Counted from the first letter of the stretch, positions 1-8,223 are shown. The stretch: DNA of 64,000 nucleotides from UBA1366 sp047602575 (GCA_047602575.1 JASGGY010000003.1:124001-188000); one strand, 5' to 3'. Numbers and translations are program-made. Notes: generated by a model not told the origin, from the letters alone.

Positions 1-705
1 GTCACCGACCGCAGCGCACACGCATGGGCGGAGATTTATCTGGAAGGCACAGGTTGGGTACCGTATGACTTCACGCCCGGCTTTGACAACCAAACCAACC
101 CGAATATCACCACCACAACCCCAAAAGCCACGACCTCCCACACCGGAACAACCACGAAAAAGCCGTCCGGCACAACAACCAAAAAAAACAATGCTTCCTC
201 CGCCGCAACGACTACAAGCGGAACTGTCGCCATCACGAAGTTCGATCCGAACAGCGCAGTGCTTACCGCAAGCGGTGTTGTGCTTCTCTCACTGTTGTTC
301 ATAGCAATTTGCACTGCTGCGGTCATTCTGCGGCGCAGTATCCTTTATAGAAAAATTCAGCGCAAGGTGTTCCACCCCAACGCAGATCAAACGGTTGTCA
401 ACTGTTACCGGCTCGCGCTGCGGTATCTCTCGCTCGTCGGCATCGAGCCGCCGCCGGATGCCACCGACCTTTCCGCCGCCGAAGCGATTGCTGCGGAATT
501 TGAAGCGGCAACGGAGAACAAGCTTTACGGCGACTTTGAAAGGCTGACCGACTGCGCGCTGCGCGTGGACATGGGCGGCGGCGGCATGACCGACGAGGAC
601 GTGAAAAACGCCCGCGACGTGCTGGGCACGATCCGCACCGGCGTTTATCAGATGAAAAATCCAGTCGTCCGGTTCATCCTGCGGTATGTGATGGGGCTTT
701 ATTGA
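1..705 (+). CDS. Transglutaminase-like membrane protein, C-terminal part
   Basis: The gene is open at the left edge, so only about 234 C-terminal residues are visible. It begins inside a transglutaminase-like cysteine protease fold: residues 5-12 read RSAHAWAE, with the catalytic His of the conserved HAWxE motif, and residues 23-27 (YDFTP) carry the usual downstream Asp. The catalytic Cys must lie upstream. A Thr/Ser/Lys-rich linker follows (about residues 35-75), then one hydrophobic membrane segment (about 87-107, LTASGVVLLSLLFIAICTAA) and a cytoplasmic tail of about 125 residues with a DUF4129-like character. This layout (outside transglutaminase domain, TM, short inside domain) is typical of TgpA-type proteins. 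The exact substrate is unknown. Confidence is high for the family and low for a role. Confidence 0.75.
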   Translation, partial: VTDRSAHAWAEIYLEGTGWVPYDFTPGFDNQTNPNITTTTPKATTSHTGTTTKKPSGTTTKKNNASSAATTTSGTVAITKFDPNSAVLTASGVVLLSLLFIAICTAAVILRRSILYRKIQRKVFHPNADQTVVNCYRLALRYLSLVGIEPPPDATDLSAAEAIAAEFEAATENKLYGDFERLTDCALRVDMGGGGMTDEDVKNARDVLGTIRTGVYQMKNPVVRFILRYVMGLY

Positions 706-711
706 CGCAGC

Positions 712-741
712 AATCCCCGTTCTGCGCGCAGGGCGGGGGGT
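712..741 (+). terminator. GC-rich hairpin after the transglutaminase gene
   Basis: A stem CCCCG-CTGC / GCAG-CGGGG (715-738) begins about 10 bases after the stop codon. There is no clear T-run, so it may be a weak terminator or only an mRNA 3' end structure. Confidence 0.35.
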
Positions 742-745
742 TGGC

Positions 746-774
746 TTGACATGAAGCGAAAATTGTTGTATGAT
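746..774 (+). promoter_or_regulatory. SigA-type promoter of the crp-like gene
   Basis: TTGACA at 746-751 and TATGAT at 769-774, separated by 17 bases. The predicted RNA start near 781 means that both copies of the hairpin repeat (811-990) are in the 5' leader of the crp-like mRNA. Confidence 0.7.
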
Positions 775-810
775 GGTTAAAACGTTGGTTTTGCAACAAA
801 AGGAGCGGAC

Positions 811-898
811 AGCGTGAAAGAACCAATCAACCAGCACAGGAGAGTGGGCGAGCCCATGCATGCACTTTCCTAACGATTTGAGCATGGCGTGCATGGGC
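811..898 (+). repeat. Leader hairpin repeat, copy 1 (upstream of crp)
   Basis: First of two tandem copies. A short ORF starts with GTG at 814 behind a good ribosome site (AAGGAG at 800-805) and ends at TAA 871-873, coding 19 residues with the end MHALS. Its 3' part enters a hairpin (852-898) whose arms GCCCATGCA and TGCATGGGC pair perfectly over 9 bp. An internal ATG at 856 lies 42 bases after the GTG. The same unit occurs at 902-990, 14131-14225 and 32780-32903. It is not a known family to me. Confidence 0.8.
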
Positions 899-901
899 AT
901 T

Positions 902-990
902 CGCGTGAAAGAACAAATACATCAGTACAGTAGAGGGGGGCAAGCCCATGCATGCACTTTCCTAGCGATTTGAGCATGGTGTGCATGGGC
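902..990 (+). repeat. Leader hairpin repeat, copy 2 (abuts crp start)
   Basis: Second tandem copy. The hairpin spans 944-990 (arms GCCCATGCA / TGCATGGGC), and the crp ATG at 997 follows after only 6 bases. Here the GTG (905) to ATG (948) distance is 43, one base longer than the 42 seen in the other copies, so the long mini-ORF continues in another frame to TGA at 971. Reading frames through the repeat also create an apparent N-terminal extension of the crp gene (start at 952), which I treat as spurious. Confidence 0.8.
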
Positions 991-996
991 AATTGT

Positions 997-1653
997 ATGA
1001 CATTCTCGGACATCCCCGCGAAAATGCCTCTGTTCAGCGGCATTTCAAAAGACGATATGGATACGCTGCTCGGCTGTCTTGGCGTGCGCAAGGCGCGTTA
1101 TGCCGCGAAGGAAGCGATTTTTATCGCGGGCGATCGGGCGGAATACGTGGGCGCGCTGCTTTCCGGCAGGGTGCTGGTGGTGCGGGAGGATTTTTACGGA
1201 AACCGCAGCATCCTCGCCCATATCGCGTCCGGTCAGCTGTTCGCGGAAGCGTTCGCGTGCGCGGGTGTTGAAACGCTGCCGGTGAGCGTGTTCGCCGAGG
1301 TCGAGAGCGAAATCCTCCTGCTCAATTTCCGCAAGCTGCTTACCGTTTGCACAAACAGCTGCGGCTTCCACAACCGGCTGATCTTCAATCTGATGGGGAT
1401 CATGGCGCGGAAAAACATTCTGCTTAACCGCAAAACTGAGCTGCTTTCCATGCGCTCGACGCGGGACAAGCTGCTTGCCTATCTGTCCGCGGAAGCGACA
1501 AACGCCGGTCGCGCCGCGTTTGAGATTCCGTTTAACCGGCAGGAGCTGGCGGATTACCTCGCCGTGGATCGCAGCGCCATGTCGGCGGAGCTTTCACGGC
1601 TCGCGGCGGAGGGCGTTCTGAAATATCGGAAAAACCAGTTTGAATTGCTTTAA
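997..1653 (+). CDS. Crp/Fnr-family transcription regulator
   Basis: A 218-residue protein with an N-terminal cyclic-nucleotide-binding-like beta roll (about 10-120, with AAKEAIFIAGDRAEYVGALLSG and the GQLFAEA segment) and a C-terminal winged helix (about 165-210; recognition region FNRQELADYLAVDRSAMSAEL). There are no Fnr-type N-terminal Cys clusters, so direct Fe-S oxygen sensing is unlikely and the effector is unknown. The GQLFAEAF segment lacks the full Crp cAMP-binding RxS pattern. I chose ATG 997 because it lies 6 bases behind the hairpin repeat and gives the normal family length. An in-frame ATG at 952 would put the repeat into the protein. It is expressed from the promoter at 746-774 through a two-hairpin leader. 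Confidence 0.85.
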   Translation: MTFSDIPAKMPLFSGISKDDMDTLLGCLGVRKARYAAKEAIFIAGDRAEYVGALLSGRVLVVREDFYGNRSILAHIASGQLFAEAFACAGVETLPVSVFAEVESEILLLNFRKLLTVCTNSCGFHNRLIFNLMGIMARKNILLNRKTELLSMRSTRDKLLAYLSAEATNAGRAAFEIPFNRQELADYLAVDRSAMSAELSRLAAEGVLKYRKNQFELL

Positions 1654-1680
1654 AAATCAGCGGAAAACTGTGATTTGAAA

Positions 1681-1709
1681 TTGACTTTGGCGAATAAAAA
1701 TAGTATAAT
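1681..1709 (+). promoter_or_regulatory. Promoter of lrp-aminotransferase operon
   Basis: TTGACT at 1681-1686, a 17-base spacer and a perfect TATAAT at 1704-1709. It lies 44 bases before the Lrp start and directly after the crp stop. Confidence 0.8.
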
Positions 1710-1752
1710 AGCAGTATATTGCGGGTTCACCCGCACCGAAAGGATGTACAGT

Positions 1753-2232
1753 ATGAACGATCTGTTAAAGCTTCTGCGAAAAAACGCGCGGCTTTCCAAC
1801 GCGGAGCTGGCGGTTATGCTCGGTCGCACCGAGGAGGACATCGCCGCGGAAATCACGCAGCTTGAGTGCGACGGCATCATCAGGGGCTATACCGCCGTCA
1901 TCGACAGCGAAGCCCTTGATCGGGACGTTGTAAGCGCCCTCATCGAGCTGCGCGTCGCTCCGAAAGCACAGAGCGGCTTTGACGACATCGCGAAGATCGT
2001 TTCCCAATATGACGAGGTGGAAAGCGTTACCCTCATGTCCGGCGCGTATGACATCAGCATCCGCATCACCGGCTCGAGCCTGCGCACCATCTCCCAGTTC
2101 GTCGCCCAGCGGCTTTCCGCCATCGACGGCGTGCTTTCCACCGCCACGCATTTCGTTTTAAAAAGCTATAAGGAAAACGGCATCCACATGACCAACGACG
2201 ACATCGACGAGCGCGGCTTTGTTTCCCCCTGA
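1753..2232 (+). CDS. Lrp/AsnC-family regulator
   Basis: 159 residues. The N-terminal winged helix-turn-helix (about 1-50, LLKLLRKNARLSNAELAVMLGRTEEDIAAEITQLE) is followed by the GIIRGYTAVID linker and a RAM ligand-binding domain (about 60-140) with the typical VESVTLMSGAYDISIRI strand. I chose ATG 1753 because GAAAGGA ends about 8 bases before it. An ATG at 1744 overlaps that ribosome site. It is 34 bases upstream of, and apparently co-transcribed with, an aminotransferase, a common pairing in which the Lrp-type protein senses an amino acid and controls its enzyme. The ligand is not visible from the sequence. Confidence 0.88.
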   Translation: MNDLLKLLRKNARLSNAELAVMLGRTEEDIAAEITQLECDGIIRGYTAVIDSEALDRDVVSALIELRVAPKAQSGFDDIAKIVSQYDEVESVTLMSGAYDISIRITGSSLRTISQFVAQRLSAIDGVLSTATHFVLKSYKENGIHMTNDDIDERGFVSP

Positions 2233-2266
2233 TTGATGAAACGAACAGAAAAGGATTTGTATTCCG

Positions 2267-3451
2267 ATGATCGATTATAATAGCATACTCGCCAAAGCCG
2301 CCGTGGATATGAAGCCGTCGGGCATCCGGAAATTCTTTGACATTGCCGAAACCCTCGAGGGCGTGATATCCCTCGGCGTCGGCGAGCCGGACTTTCCGAC
2401 CCCGTGGAAAATCCGGCAGAAGGCGATCGCAACCCTAGAAAAAGGCAGGATTCCCTATACCGCCAACCGGGGGCTTGCGGAGCTGCGCCGCGCAATCTGT
2501 ACATATATTCAAGCAACCGTCGGCACAACCTACGACCCCGACAGCGAGGTCATTGTCACCGTGGGCGGCTCGGAAGCCATCGATCTCTCCATCCGCGCGA
2601 CGGTGGAAGCGGGCGACGAGGTGCTGGTGGTTGAACCGAGCTTTGTCTGCTACGCGCCGATTGTGGCTCTGTGCGGCGGTGTCGCCGTGCCGATCCGGAC
2701 GCGGGTGGAGGATAAATTCAAGCTCACCGCGCAAGCACTTGCGGAAAAAATCACCCCGAAAACAAAGCTTCTGATCCTTCCCTACCCCAACAACCCGACC
2801 GGTGCGGTGATGCACAAAGACGAGCTGGAGGCCATCGCGGAAGTTCTGCGCGGGACGAACATTCTAGTGCTGTCCGACGAGATTTATTCCGAGCTGACCT
2901 TCGGCGCGGCGCACGTTTCCATCAGCGCGCTTGACGGTATGCGGGAACGCACGATACTGATCAACGGCTTCTCAAAAGCGTTCGCGATGACGGGCTGGCG
3001 GCTGGGCTATATGGCGGGACCGCAGGAAGTCATTGAGCATATGCTCAAAATCCACCAATACGGCATCATGAGCTCCCCCACCGTCAGCCAGCACGCCGCA
3101 ATCGAAGCGCTGCGCAGCTGTCAGGAGGACGTTGCTGCCATGGTCAGCGAATACAACATCCGCCGGCGCTATATGGTGGATGCGCTCAATAAGCTTGGGC
3201 TGCCTTGCTTTGAACCGGAGGGCGCGTTCTATGTGTTCCCGTCCATCCAATCCACGGGACTTTCCAGCACGGACTTCTGCGAACGGCTTGTTTACAGCAA
3301 AAAAGTCGCGGTTGTTCCGGGCAACGCGTTCGGCGACTGCGGCGAGGGCTTCATCCGCATTTCCTATGCGTATTCCATCAAGCATCTCAAAGAAGCCATG
3401 CGGCGTATCGGCGAATTTCTGGATGAGCTGAAAAACGAGAATTCACAATAA
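2267..3451 (+). CDS. PLP-dependent aminotransferase, class I/II
   Basis: 394 residues, full length for the fold-type I aspartate aminotransferase family. Visible motifs are SLGVGEPDFPTP near the N-terminus, NPNNPTG-type YPNNPTGAV (about 173-181), DEIYSELTF with the PLP-phenol Asp, the Schiff-base Lys in SKAFAMTGWRLGY (about 235), and the C-terminal RISYA with the substrate carboxylate-binding Arg. It probably transfers the amino group of aromatic or aliphatic amino acids to a 2-oxoacid in the cytosol; the substrate cannot be fixed by sight. It resembles PatA/AraT-like enzymes often paired with Lrp regulators, as here. The weak ribosome site before ATG 2267 (AAAAGGATTTG) fits translation from the upstream operon. 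Confidence 0.9.
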   Translation: MIDYNSILAKAAVDMKPSGIRKFFDIAETLEGVISLGVGEPDFPTPWKIRQKAIATLEKGRIPYTANRGLAELRRAICTYIQATVGTTYDPDSEVIVTVGGSEAIDLSIRATVEAGDEVLVVEPSFVCYAPIVALCGGVAVPIRTRVEDKFKLTAQALAEKITPKTKLLILPYPNNPTGAVMHKDELEAIAEVLRGTNILVLSDEIYSELTFGAAHVSISALDGMRERTILINGFSKAFAMTGWRLGYMAGPQEVIEHMLKIHQYGIMSSPTVSQHAAIEALRSCQEDVAAMVSEYNIRRRYMVDALNKLGLPCFEPEGAFYVFPSIQSTGLSSTDFCERLVYSKKVAVVPGNAFGDCGEGFIRISYAYSIKHLKEAMRRIGEFLDELKNENSQ

Positions 3452-3483
3452 TTTTACAACCAACGAAAGGAACGGCGTTCAAA

Positions 3484-4377
3484 TTGGACAAACAGCTTCG
3501 CGTGGATGCCCCCGCAAAGGTCAATCTCACCCTAGACATCATCGGAAAGCGGCACGACGGCTATCACACGCTGCGTACCATTATGCAGACGGTGACGGTG
3601 TTTGACACCATCACCCTGACCCCCGACCCGGAAACGACGCAGATCGTTCTCACCGCCGAAAGTGAGGACGATAAAATTGCCGTGCCGTGCGACGAAACCA
3701 ACCTTGTCTGGCGCGCGATTGACGCGTTTTTTTCTCACACCGGAATCACGCGCATCGGTATGCACGCGCACATCGAAAAGCGTATTCCCGCCATGGCTGG
3801 GCTTGGCGGCGGAAGCACGGACGCTGCGGCGACGCTCTGCGCGATGAACTGCCTGTTTGACGCAGGGTTGGACGAGGACGCACTGTGCGACATTGCCATC
3901 ACGCTGGGTGCGGACGTGCCATTTTGTGTGCGCGGGGCGACGGCGCTGTGCGAAGGGATCGGCGACCTGCTCACCCCCCTGCCGGAGCTGGCAGATTGTT
4001 ATTTCCTGATTGTAAAGCCCGATTTCGGCATCTCCACACCGCAGGCTTATCAAAGCTATGATGCGCTTGAGAACCCGCCGGTGTCGAATTTCGACGATAT
4101 GTTCGCAGCCCTCGCCGTGGCAAGCCTCGAACAGACCGCCGCGAACCTGTTCAACGCGCTGGAGCTTGCCTGCGAAAACGAACAAATCACGCTGATCAAG
4201 CAGACCATGCTTGAAAACGGCGCGCTGGGCGCACTCATGACCGGCAGCGGCTCGGCTGTTTTTGGAATGTTTGACGGCAAAAAAGCCGCAAAACGCTGTG
4301 CTGAATTGTTCGACGACCCCGCTTATCCCTTTGTTGCCGTCTGCAAGCCCCACCGCGGCGGCGCAGATTTTGATTAA
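3484..4377 (+). CDS. ispE: 4-(cytidine-5'-diphospho)-2-C-methyl-D-erythritol kinase
   Basis: 297 residues of the GHMP kinase superfamily. The N-terminus has the IspE signature (APAKVNLTLDIIGKRHDGYHTLRTIMQTV), the ATP loop is PAMAGLGGGSTDAAATL (about 100-116), and the C-terminal motif is GALMTGSGSAVFGMF. It phosphorylates CDP-methylerythritol in the MEP isoprenoid pathway, so the cell makes isoprenoids by this route. uppP, which recycles the undecaprenyl lipid carrier, is nearby. The start is TTG at 3484, 12 bases after GAAAGGA. It lies 33 bases after the aminotransferase stop and is closed by a terminator. Confidence 0.95.
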   Translation: MDKQLRVDAPAKVNLTLDIIGKRHDGYHTLRTIMQTVTVFDTITLTPDPETTQIVLTAESEDDKIAVPCDETNLVWRAIDAFFSHTGITRIGMHAHIEKRIPAMAGLGGGSTDAAATLCAMNCLFDAGLDEDALCDIAITLGADVPFCVRGATALCEGIGDLLTPLPELADCYFLIVKPDFGISTPQAYQSYDALENPPVSNFDDMFAALAVASLEQTAANLFNALELACENEQITLIKQTMLENGALGALMTGSGSAVFGMFDGKKAAKRCAELFDDPAYPFVAVCKPHRGGADFD

Positions 4378-4397
4378 ACCGACTTTGATAAAAAACG

Positions 4398-4440
4398 AAA
4401 ACGCCGTTGCGGGTTTTTCCGCAGCGACGTTTCTTTTATT
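4398..4440. terminator. Bidirectional terminator between ispE and the response regulator
   Basis: Stem CGTTGCGG / CCGCAGCG (4405-4426) with A/T-paired outer arms and a T-rich tail (TTTCTTTTATT) on the plus strand and an A-rich stretch on the other side. It serves two convergent genes. Confidence 0.75.
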
Positions 4441-4456
4441 ATAAAGGGGAAAGAAA

Positions 4457-5152
4457 TCAGACAACCGACTCGTGCATCCGATAGCCCACGCCGATTTCGG
4501 TGAAAATGTACTCGGGGTTTGTGGGGTTGTTTTCGATTTTGCGGCGGATGTTGGTCATGTTGACGCGCAGGATTTTGTTGTCGTCGCTGCCGGCGAAGCC
4601 CCAGATTTTGTTGATGATGAAATCGTGGGTCAGAACCGTTCCGCCGTTTTTCGCAAGCAGCGACACAATGCGGAATTCGTTCTGCGTGAGGTGGATTTCA
4701 TTTTCGGAAAGGCGGATGTTGCGGCGACAGAAATCGATTTTCATATCTTTATATGCGTAGATGCTCGTGTCGCTGACGCGCGTATGCAGATAATGGCGCA
4801 TGGCAACGCGCAGGCGAGCGAGCATTTCGTTTGTGCCGAAGGGCTTTGTGATAAAATCGTCCGCACCCGCATCGAGTGCTTTGACCTTATCCTCCTCGCG
4901 CGCTCTGCCGGAAAGGATCACCACCGGGATGTCGAGATGCTTCTTGATCTGGCACAAAAGCTCCATTTCCACGATATCATGCAGCTCAGTTCCCATCACA
5001 ACGAGCCGTGGCAGAAGCGTCGGGATCAGCGAAAGCGCCTTTTTTCCACTGCGGGTATAATGGACGTCATAGTTGTTTTTCGACAGGATTGACGAGAGAT
5101 AAATTCCCATGCTGCGATCGTCTTCCACAACCAGAATCGTTTGCTTCTCCAT
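4457..5152 (-). CDS. OmpR/KdpE-type response regulator with degenerate receiver
   Basis: 231 residues: receiver domain (about 1-120) and OmpR-type winged helix (about 130-230, with the LTQNEFRIVSLLAKNGG and VNMTNIRRKIE segments). The acidic pair (VVEDDRS), the Ser of VVILSG and the Lys of ITKPF are present. The position where the phospho-accepting Asp should stand reads VVMGTELHD, a Gly in place of Asp. The protein is therefore unlikely to be switched by a normal His kinase, and none is encoded beside it. It may bind DNA constitutively or sense something else. I chose ATG 5152 because GGAGGGAG lies 5 bases upstream; an earlier start at 5179 lacks this. It is close to KdpE but no kdp genes are near. 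Confidence 0.85.
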   Translation of the reverse strand: MEKQTILVVEDDRSMGIYLSSILSKNNYDVHYTRSGKKALSLIPTLLPRLVVMGTELHDIVEMELLCQIKKHLDIPVVILSGRAREEDKVKALDAGADDFITKPFGTNEMLARLRVAMRHYLHTRVSDTSIYAYKDMKIDFCRRNIRLSENEIHLTQNEFRIVSLLAKNGGTVLTHDFIINKIWGFAGSDDNKILRVNMTNIRRKIENNPTNPEYIFTEIGVGYRMHESVV

Positions 5153-5217
5153 AAATCTCCCTCCGAAAATCAGTTTCATATTTTTCTATCAGCAGAACGC
5201 ATCGAACCGGAATAAAT

Positions 5218-5256
5218 ACAAAAAAACAAAGATACTCCCGAAGAAGCATCTTTGCT
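5218..5256 (-). terminator. Terminator of uppP
   Basis: On the minus strand, CAAAGATGC and GTATCTTTG pair around a TTCTTCGGGA loop and are followed by a run of seven T. Confidence 0.8.
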
Positions 5257-5381
5257 TAATTTACAAGTATTTTGTTATGTTCTTATCTTACACCAAAAAA
5301 GCGCCGTTGTCAATACATATTTTAGTCGCATATTGCACAAATATATCAATTTTATCACAAGTTCATTTATGCATATTCACT

Positions 5382-6206
5382 TTATGTAACAGCAGTAATC
5401 AGCAGCACCAATGCGCCCAACACGATTCGATACCAGCCAAAGGGCTTAAAATCGTGCTTTTTGATATAGCCCATGAGGAATTTGATCGCAGCCACCGATA
5501 CAAGAAACGCCGTGATTGTCCCTGCGAGCAGTGCCGTGGATTCCGCGGCGGTGAAGTCCGCGCCGAACTTGAGCAGCTTCAAAAGGCTTGCGCCGAGCAT
5601 GACGGGAACGGCGAGGAAGAACGTGAATTCCGCGGCGGCTGTGCGGGAAACGCCGATCAGAATCGCACCCAATATGGTCGCACCCGATCGCGACGTGCCG
5701 GGGAAAACCGCCGCAATCAGCTGAAACCCGCCGATGATCATCGCGTCGCGGTAGGTCAGCGCGGCGATGGAATTGACCTTGGGGCGCGTTCCGCGGTTGC
5801 GGTTTTCGATCATGATGAACGCCGCGCCGAACACAATCAGCGCCAGCGCAACGGTCACGCCGTTATAAAACAGCGCGTCGATTTTGTCGTCAAACAGCAC
5901 GCCCACCAGCGCCGCGGGGATGCAGGCGGCAAGAATTTTCCCCCACATCGACAGCGCCCCCGGCTTCAGCTGCGCGCCGCCCTCAAAGCGCACGGGCATC
6001 AAGCGCTCCCAATAAACCATGACGACCGCTAGGATTGCGCCCAGCTGGATCACCACGCGGAACATTTCCATGAACGCGGGTGTGACGTCGAGGGGCATAA
6101 TTTTTTCCAGAATGATCATATGTCCGGTGCTGCTGATGGGAAGCCATTCCGTGATGCCCTCCACAATGCCGAAAAACAAGACCTTTAAAAGCTCGGTGAA
6201 ATCCAT
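5382..6206 (-). CDS. uppP: Undecaprenyl-diphosphatase
   Basis: 274 residues, full length for the BacA/UppP family of integral membrane phosphatases. It removes one phosphate from undecaprenyl diphosphate at the outer face of the membrane so that the lipid carrier can be reused for peptidoglycan and other envelope polymers. The family confers bacitracin tolerance. Both catalytic motifs are present: EGITEWLPISSTGHM near the N-terminus (about 16-30) and PGTSRSGATI (about 168-177). About eight hydrophobic segments can be counted. The start ATG 6206 follows AAAGGA. It is monocistronic on the minus strand with its own terminator at 5218-5256. Confidence 0.95.
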   Translation of the reverse strand: MDFTELLKVLFFGIVEGITEWLPISSTGHMIILEKIMPLDVTPAFMEMFRVVIQLGAILAVVMVYWERLMPVRFEGGAQLKPGALSMWGKILAACIPAALVGVLFDDKIDALFYNGVTVALALIVFGAAFIMIENRNRGTRPKVNSIAALTYRDAMIIGGFQLIAAVFPGTSRSGATILGAILIGVSRTAAAEFTFFLAVPVMLGASLLKLLKFGADFTAAESTALLAGTITAFLVSVAAIKFLMGYIKKHDFKPFGWYRIVLGALVLLITAVT

Positions 6207-6305
6207 AGGGAAAGTCCTTTCAGGTTATTTGAATGATATAAAAGCTAGGTTCTGTTCCAGTGTATGAGAAAATTGTTTGTTCTATTTCTTTTCCCTGTTC
6301 TGATC

Positions 6306-7268
6306 TTAAAATTGCGCCGCGTCGCCGCAGGAAAGCTTACGCGCCTGCTTATAAGCGGGATGGCTTTTACGGATCGATTCGGCAGAAATCCCAACCGTGC
6401 GGCAAAGCGTCAGGCTCACAAGCCCCTTTTCCGTCAGCGGGTGGCGCAAAACGCGGGCTTTCGCCGGTTCACACGGAAATTTCGTCGCCGCGAGATAGGT
6501 GAATTTTTCGTCCTCGAACGGCGCATCGCCGCCCTTGAGCTGCTTGTGCAGACGGCTTCTTGCTACGCGGCAGGTGAAATGGCACCAGTCGCCCTCCCCC
6601 ATCGGACAGGACGCGCTGTGCGGGCAGGGTGCGGCGATGTGTGCGCCCTGACGCAGAAGCAGTTCCCGTGCCGCGCGGAGCTGTCGGAAGCCCTCCGGCG
6701 TGCCCGGTTCGACCAGTAACAGCATACCCGACGCGGCTTCCCAGAGGCGGAGAACCGCACGCTCCCGCGCGGCTTCCGCAAGCTCGCCCAGCGCGTAGGA
6801 CGCAATGACAAGCTCCGCCTGCGGCAGAGCCAGCGCGCCGTCCGTCAAATCGGCATCGATCCAATGCACGTCCGTAATTGCCGGATGGTGCTGTGTAAGC
6901 GCCGCTCCCAGCTTTCGCATGACAGGCTCGCGTTCCAGACAATCCGCGCGGGAAAGCGTCAGCAATTCCGCCGCCGCCCAAGTTGCCGCACCCGTCCCCG
7001 CGCCCGCGTCAAGGAGTGTGTGCGGGGCAAACGAGCCCGCCGCCTCGATCGCATACAAAAGCGCTGCCGCCACCGCCCCGAAAGTCGCCGGCATTCGCAC
7101 CGCCGCGTAGATCGCCGCCTGCGTTTCGTCCGTTACAATCCGCTTCCCCGCGCCGGATTCCGTGCGATAGCGCCCGCTCAGCTGCGCCGTCATGTCTGCC
7201 AGCTTTTTCAAAGGCATACCGGAAAGACGCGCTTCGATCTGATTTTTCAGTGTTACCGGAAATTCCAT
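6306..7268 (-). CDS. Rsm22-family putative rRNA methyltransferase/ribosome factor
   Basis: 320 residues. A Rossmann methyltransferase core is visible, with motif I LLDAGAGTGAATWAA (about 85-99). The Rsm22-type Cys cluster CPHSASC-PMGEGDWCHF follows (about 207-225), likely to bind an Fe-S cluster or zinc. Members in mitochondria are needed for small ribosomal subunit assembly, and bacterial homologues are poorly studied. It probably acts on the ribosome, by inference from the family. No operon partner is obvious; uppP lies about 100 bases downstream on the same strand. Confidence 0.7.
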   Translation of the reverse strand: MEFPVTLKNQIEARLSGMPLKKLADMTAQLSGRYRTESGAGKRIVTDETQAAIYAAVRMPATFGAVAAALLYAIEAAGSFAPHTLLDAGAGTGAATWAAAELLTLSRADCLEREPVMRKLGAALTQHHPAITDVHWIDADLTDGALALPQAELVIASYALGELAEAARERAVLRLWEAASGMLLLVEPGTPEGFRQLRAARELLLRQGAHIAAPCPHSASCPMGEGDWCHFTCRVARSRLHKQLKGGDAPFEDEKFTYLAATKFPCEPAKARVLRHPLTEKGLVSLTLCRTVGISAESIRKSHPAYKQARKLSCGDAAQF

Positions 7269-7348
7269 TGCTCGTTGTCATGCTCCCTCTCTGCGTGATT
7301 TTTATGTATAAAATACAAGGCAGCCGGATTTGTTTCCATATCCGTCAA

Positions 7349-8092
7349 TTAAGTCAAACCGCCCAGATAACACCGTGTCACATTCGGCAGCACAACCGTT
7401 TCGCCGGACGAATACCGGTCAAACAGCGCGCCGACAGCTTCGATATAATTGTCGTAAGCATCCTCTGCCGGACGCGGCGCATAGGAAGCGGAGAGATTCC
7501 GCGCAATAAAGCTCGCCCGATCATAACGCAGCGCGTTGGGGAATTTCTTCACCGTAAATTCACCGCCGAAAAACAATTGAATGCGCGCATCTTCCTCCGC
7601 CATTCCGCCGGAAAATCCGTGAAACGCCGGACAAAATGTACGGTTGATCGCAGCGTTCTCGGCAACCAGAGCGCTGTCCCCGTCGCGGCTGTTCCAGATC
7701 AGCGCCGCCTTGCTGTCCGGCTTTAAAATCCGCTTGCATTCCGCGCGAAACCGCTCTGTGTCGAACCAGTGAAACGCCTGCGCCGCAGTCACCAGATCCG
7801 CGCAGCCGTCGGCAAGACCGGTTGCCTCGGCAGTTCCGTCCACGCTGATCAGACCCGTTTGCGGCATAAGCTGCGCGCGCATATCCGCGTTCGGCTCAAT
7901 CGCCCAGACCCTCGCACAAATATCAAGCAGCCGGCTGGTCAGCTTCCCCGTGCCCGCACCGATGTCTGCGGCGGTGCTGCTGCTTTTTTTCAGCCCGCAC
8001 GCCTGTGTCAGGTAATCAAACAGCGCCTGCGGATAATCCGGACGGCTTCGTCTGTAAAGCCCACCCAGCCCGCTGAAAACGTCCTCGTTCAT
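7349..8092 (-). CDS. Class I SAM-dependent methyltransferase
   Basis: 247 residues with motif I AADIGAGTGKLTSRLL (about 42-57), the acidic end of strand 2 (WAIEPN), and the AQAFHWFD segment typical of the UbiE/YcgJ-like Methyltransf_11 group. The substrate is unknown. I chose ATG 8092, preceded by AGAGGTG five bases away, rather than the longer frame starting at 8161, which has no ribosome site. The neighbouring Rsm22-like gene lies about 80 bases downstream on the same strand. Confidence 0.8.
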   Translation of the reverse strand: MNEDVFSGLGGLYRRSRPDYPQALFDYLTQACGLKKSSSTAADIGAGTGKLTSRLLDICARVWAIEPNADMRAQLMPQTGLISVDGTAEATGLADGCADLVTAAQAFHWFDTERFRAECKRILKPDSKAALIWNSRDGDSALVAENAAINRTFCPAFHGFSGGMAEEDARIQLFFGGEFTVKKFPNALRYDRASFIARNLSASYAPRPAEDAYDNYIEAVGALFDRYSSGETVVLPNVTRCYLGGLT

Positions 8093-8223
8093 GTAAACAC
8101 CTCTGTCCTTTATCATACCACAATCCGCACCGCCCGTCAAGAAATCCCACCTATATTCCATAAAAAAAGCATACCCGCTCCTGTTCAGACCGGTGTATGC
8201 CTTGTAAAAACCATTGCGCGGTT

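Noticed and set aside
289..900. Minus-strand frame with a start inside the leader repeat (MPMHAML...)
   Set aside because: It is the reverse side of the transglutaminase gene and of the hairpin repeat, has no ribosome site, and similar frames arise at the other repeat copies as artefacts.
952..996. N-terminal extension of the Crp-like protein (MHFPSDLSM...)
   Set aside because: The same extension would occur in the glycerol kinase (MRFHSDLSM...), since both come from the repeat; family lengths and the later ATG argue against it.
3532..4464. Minus-strand 310-residue frame opposite ispE
   Set aside because: A shadow of ispE in GC-rich sequence; no family motif.
5109..6032. Long plus-strand frame opposite uppP
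   Set aside because: Composition is Arg/His/Gln-rich as in antisense shadows, and uppP on the other strand is certain.
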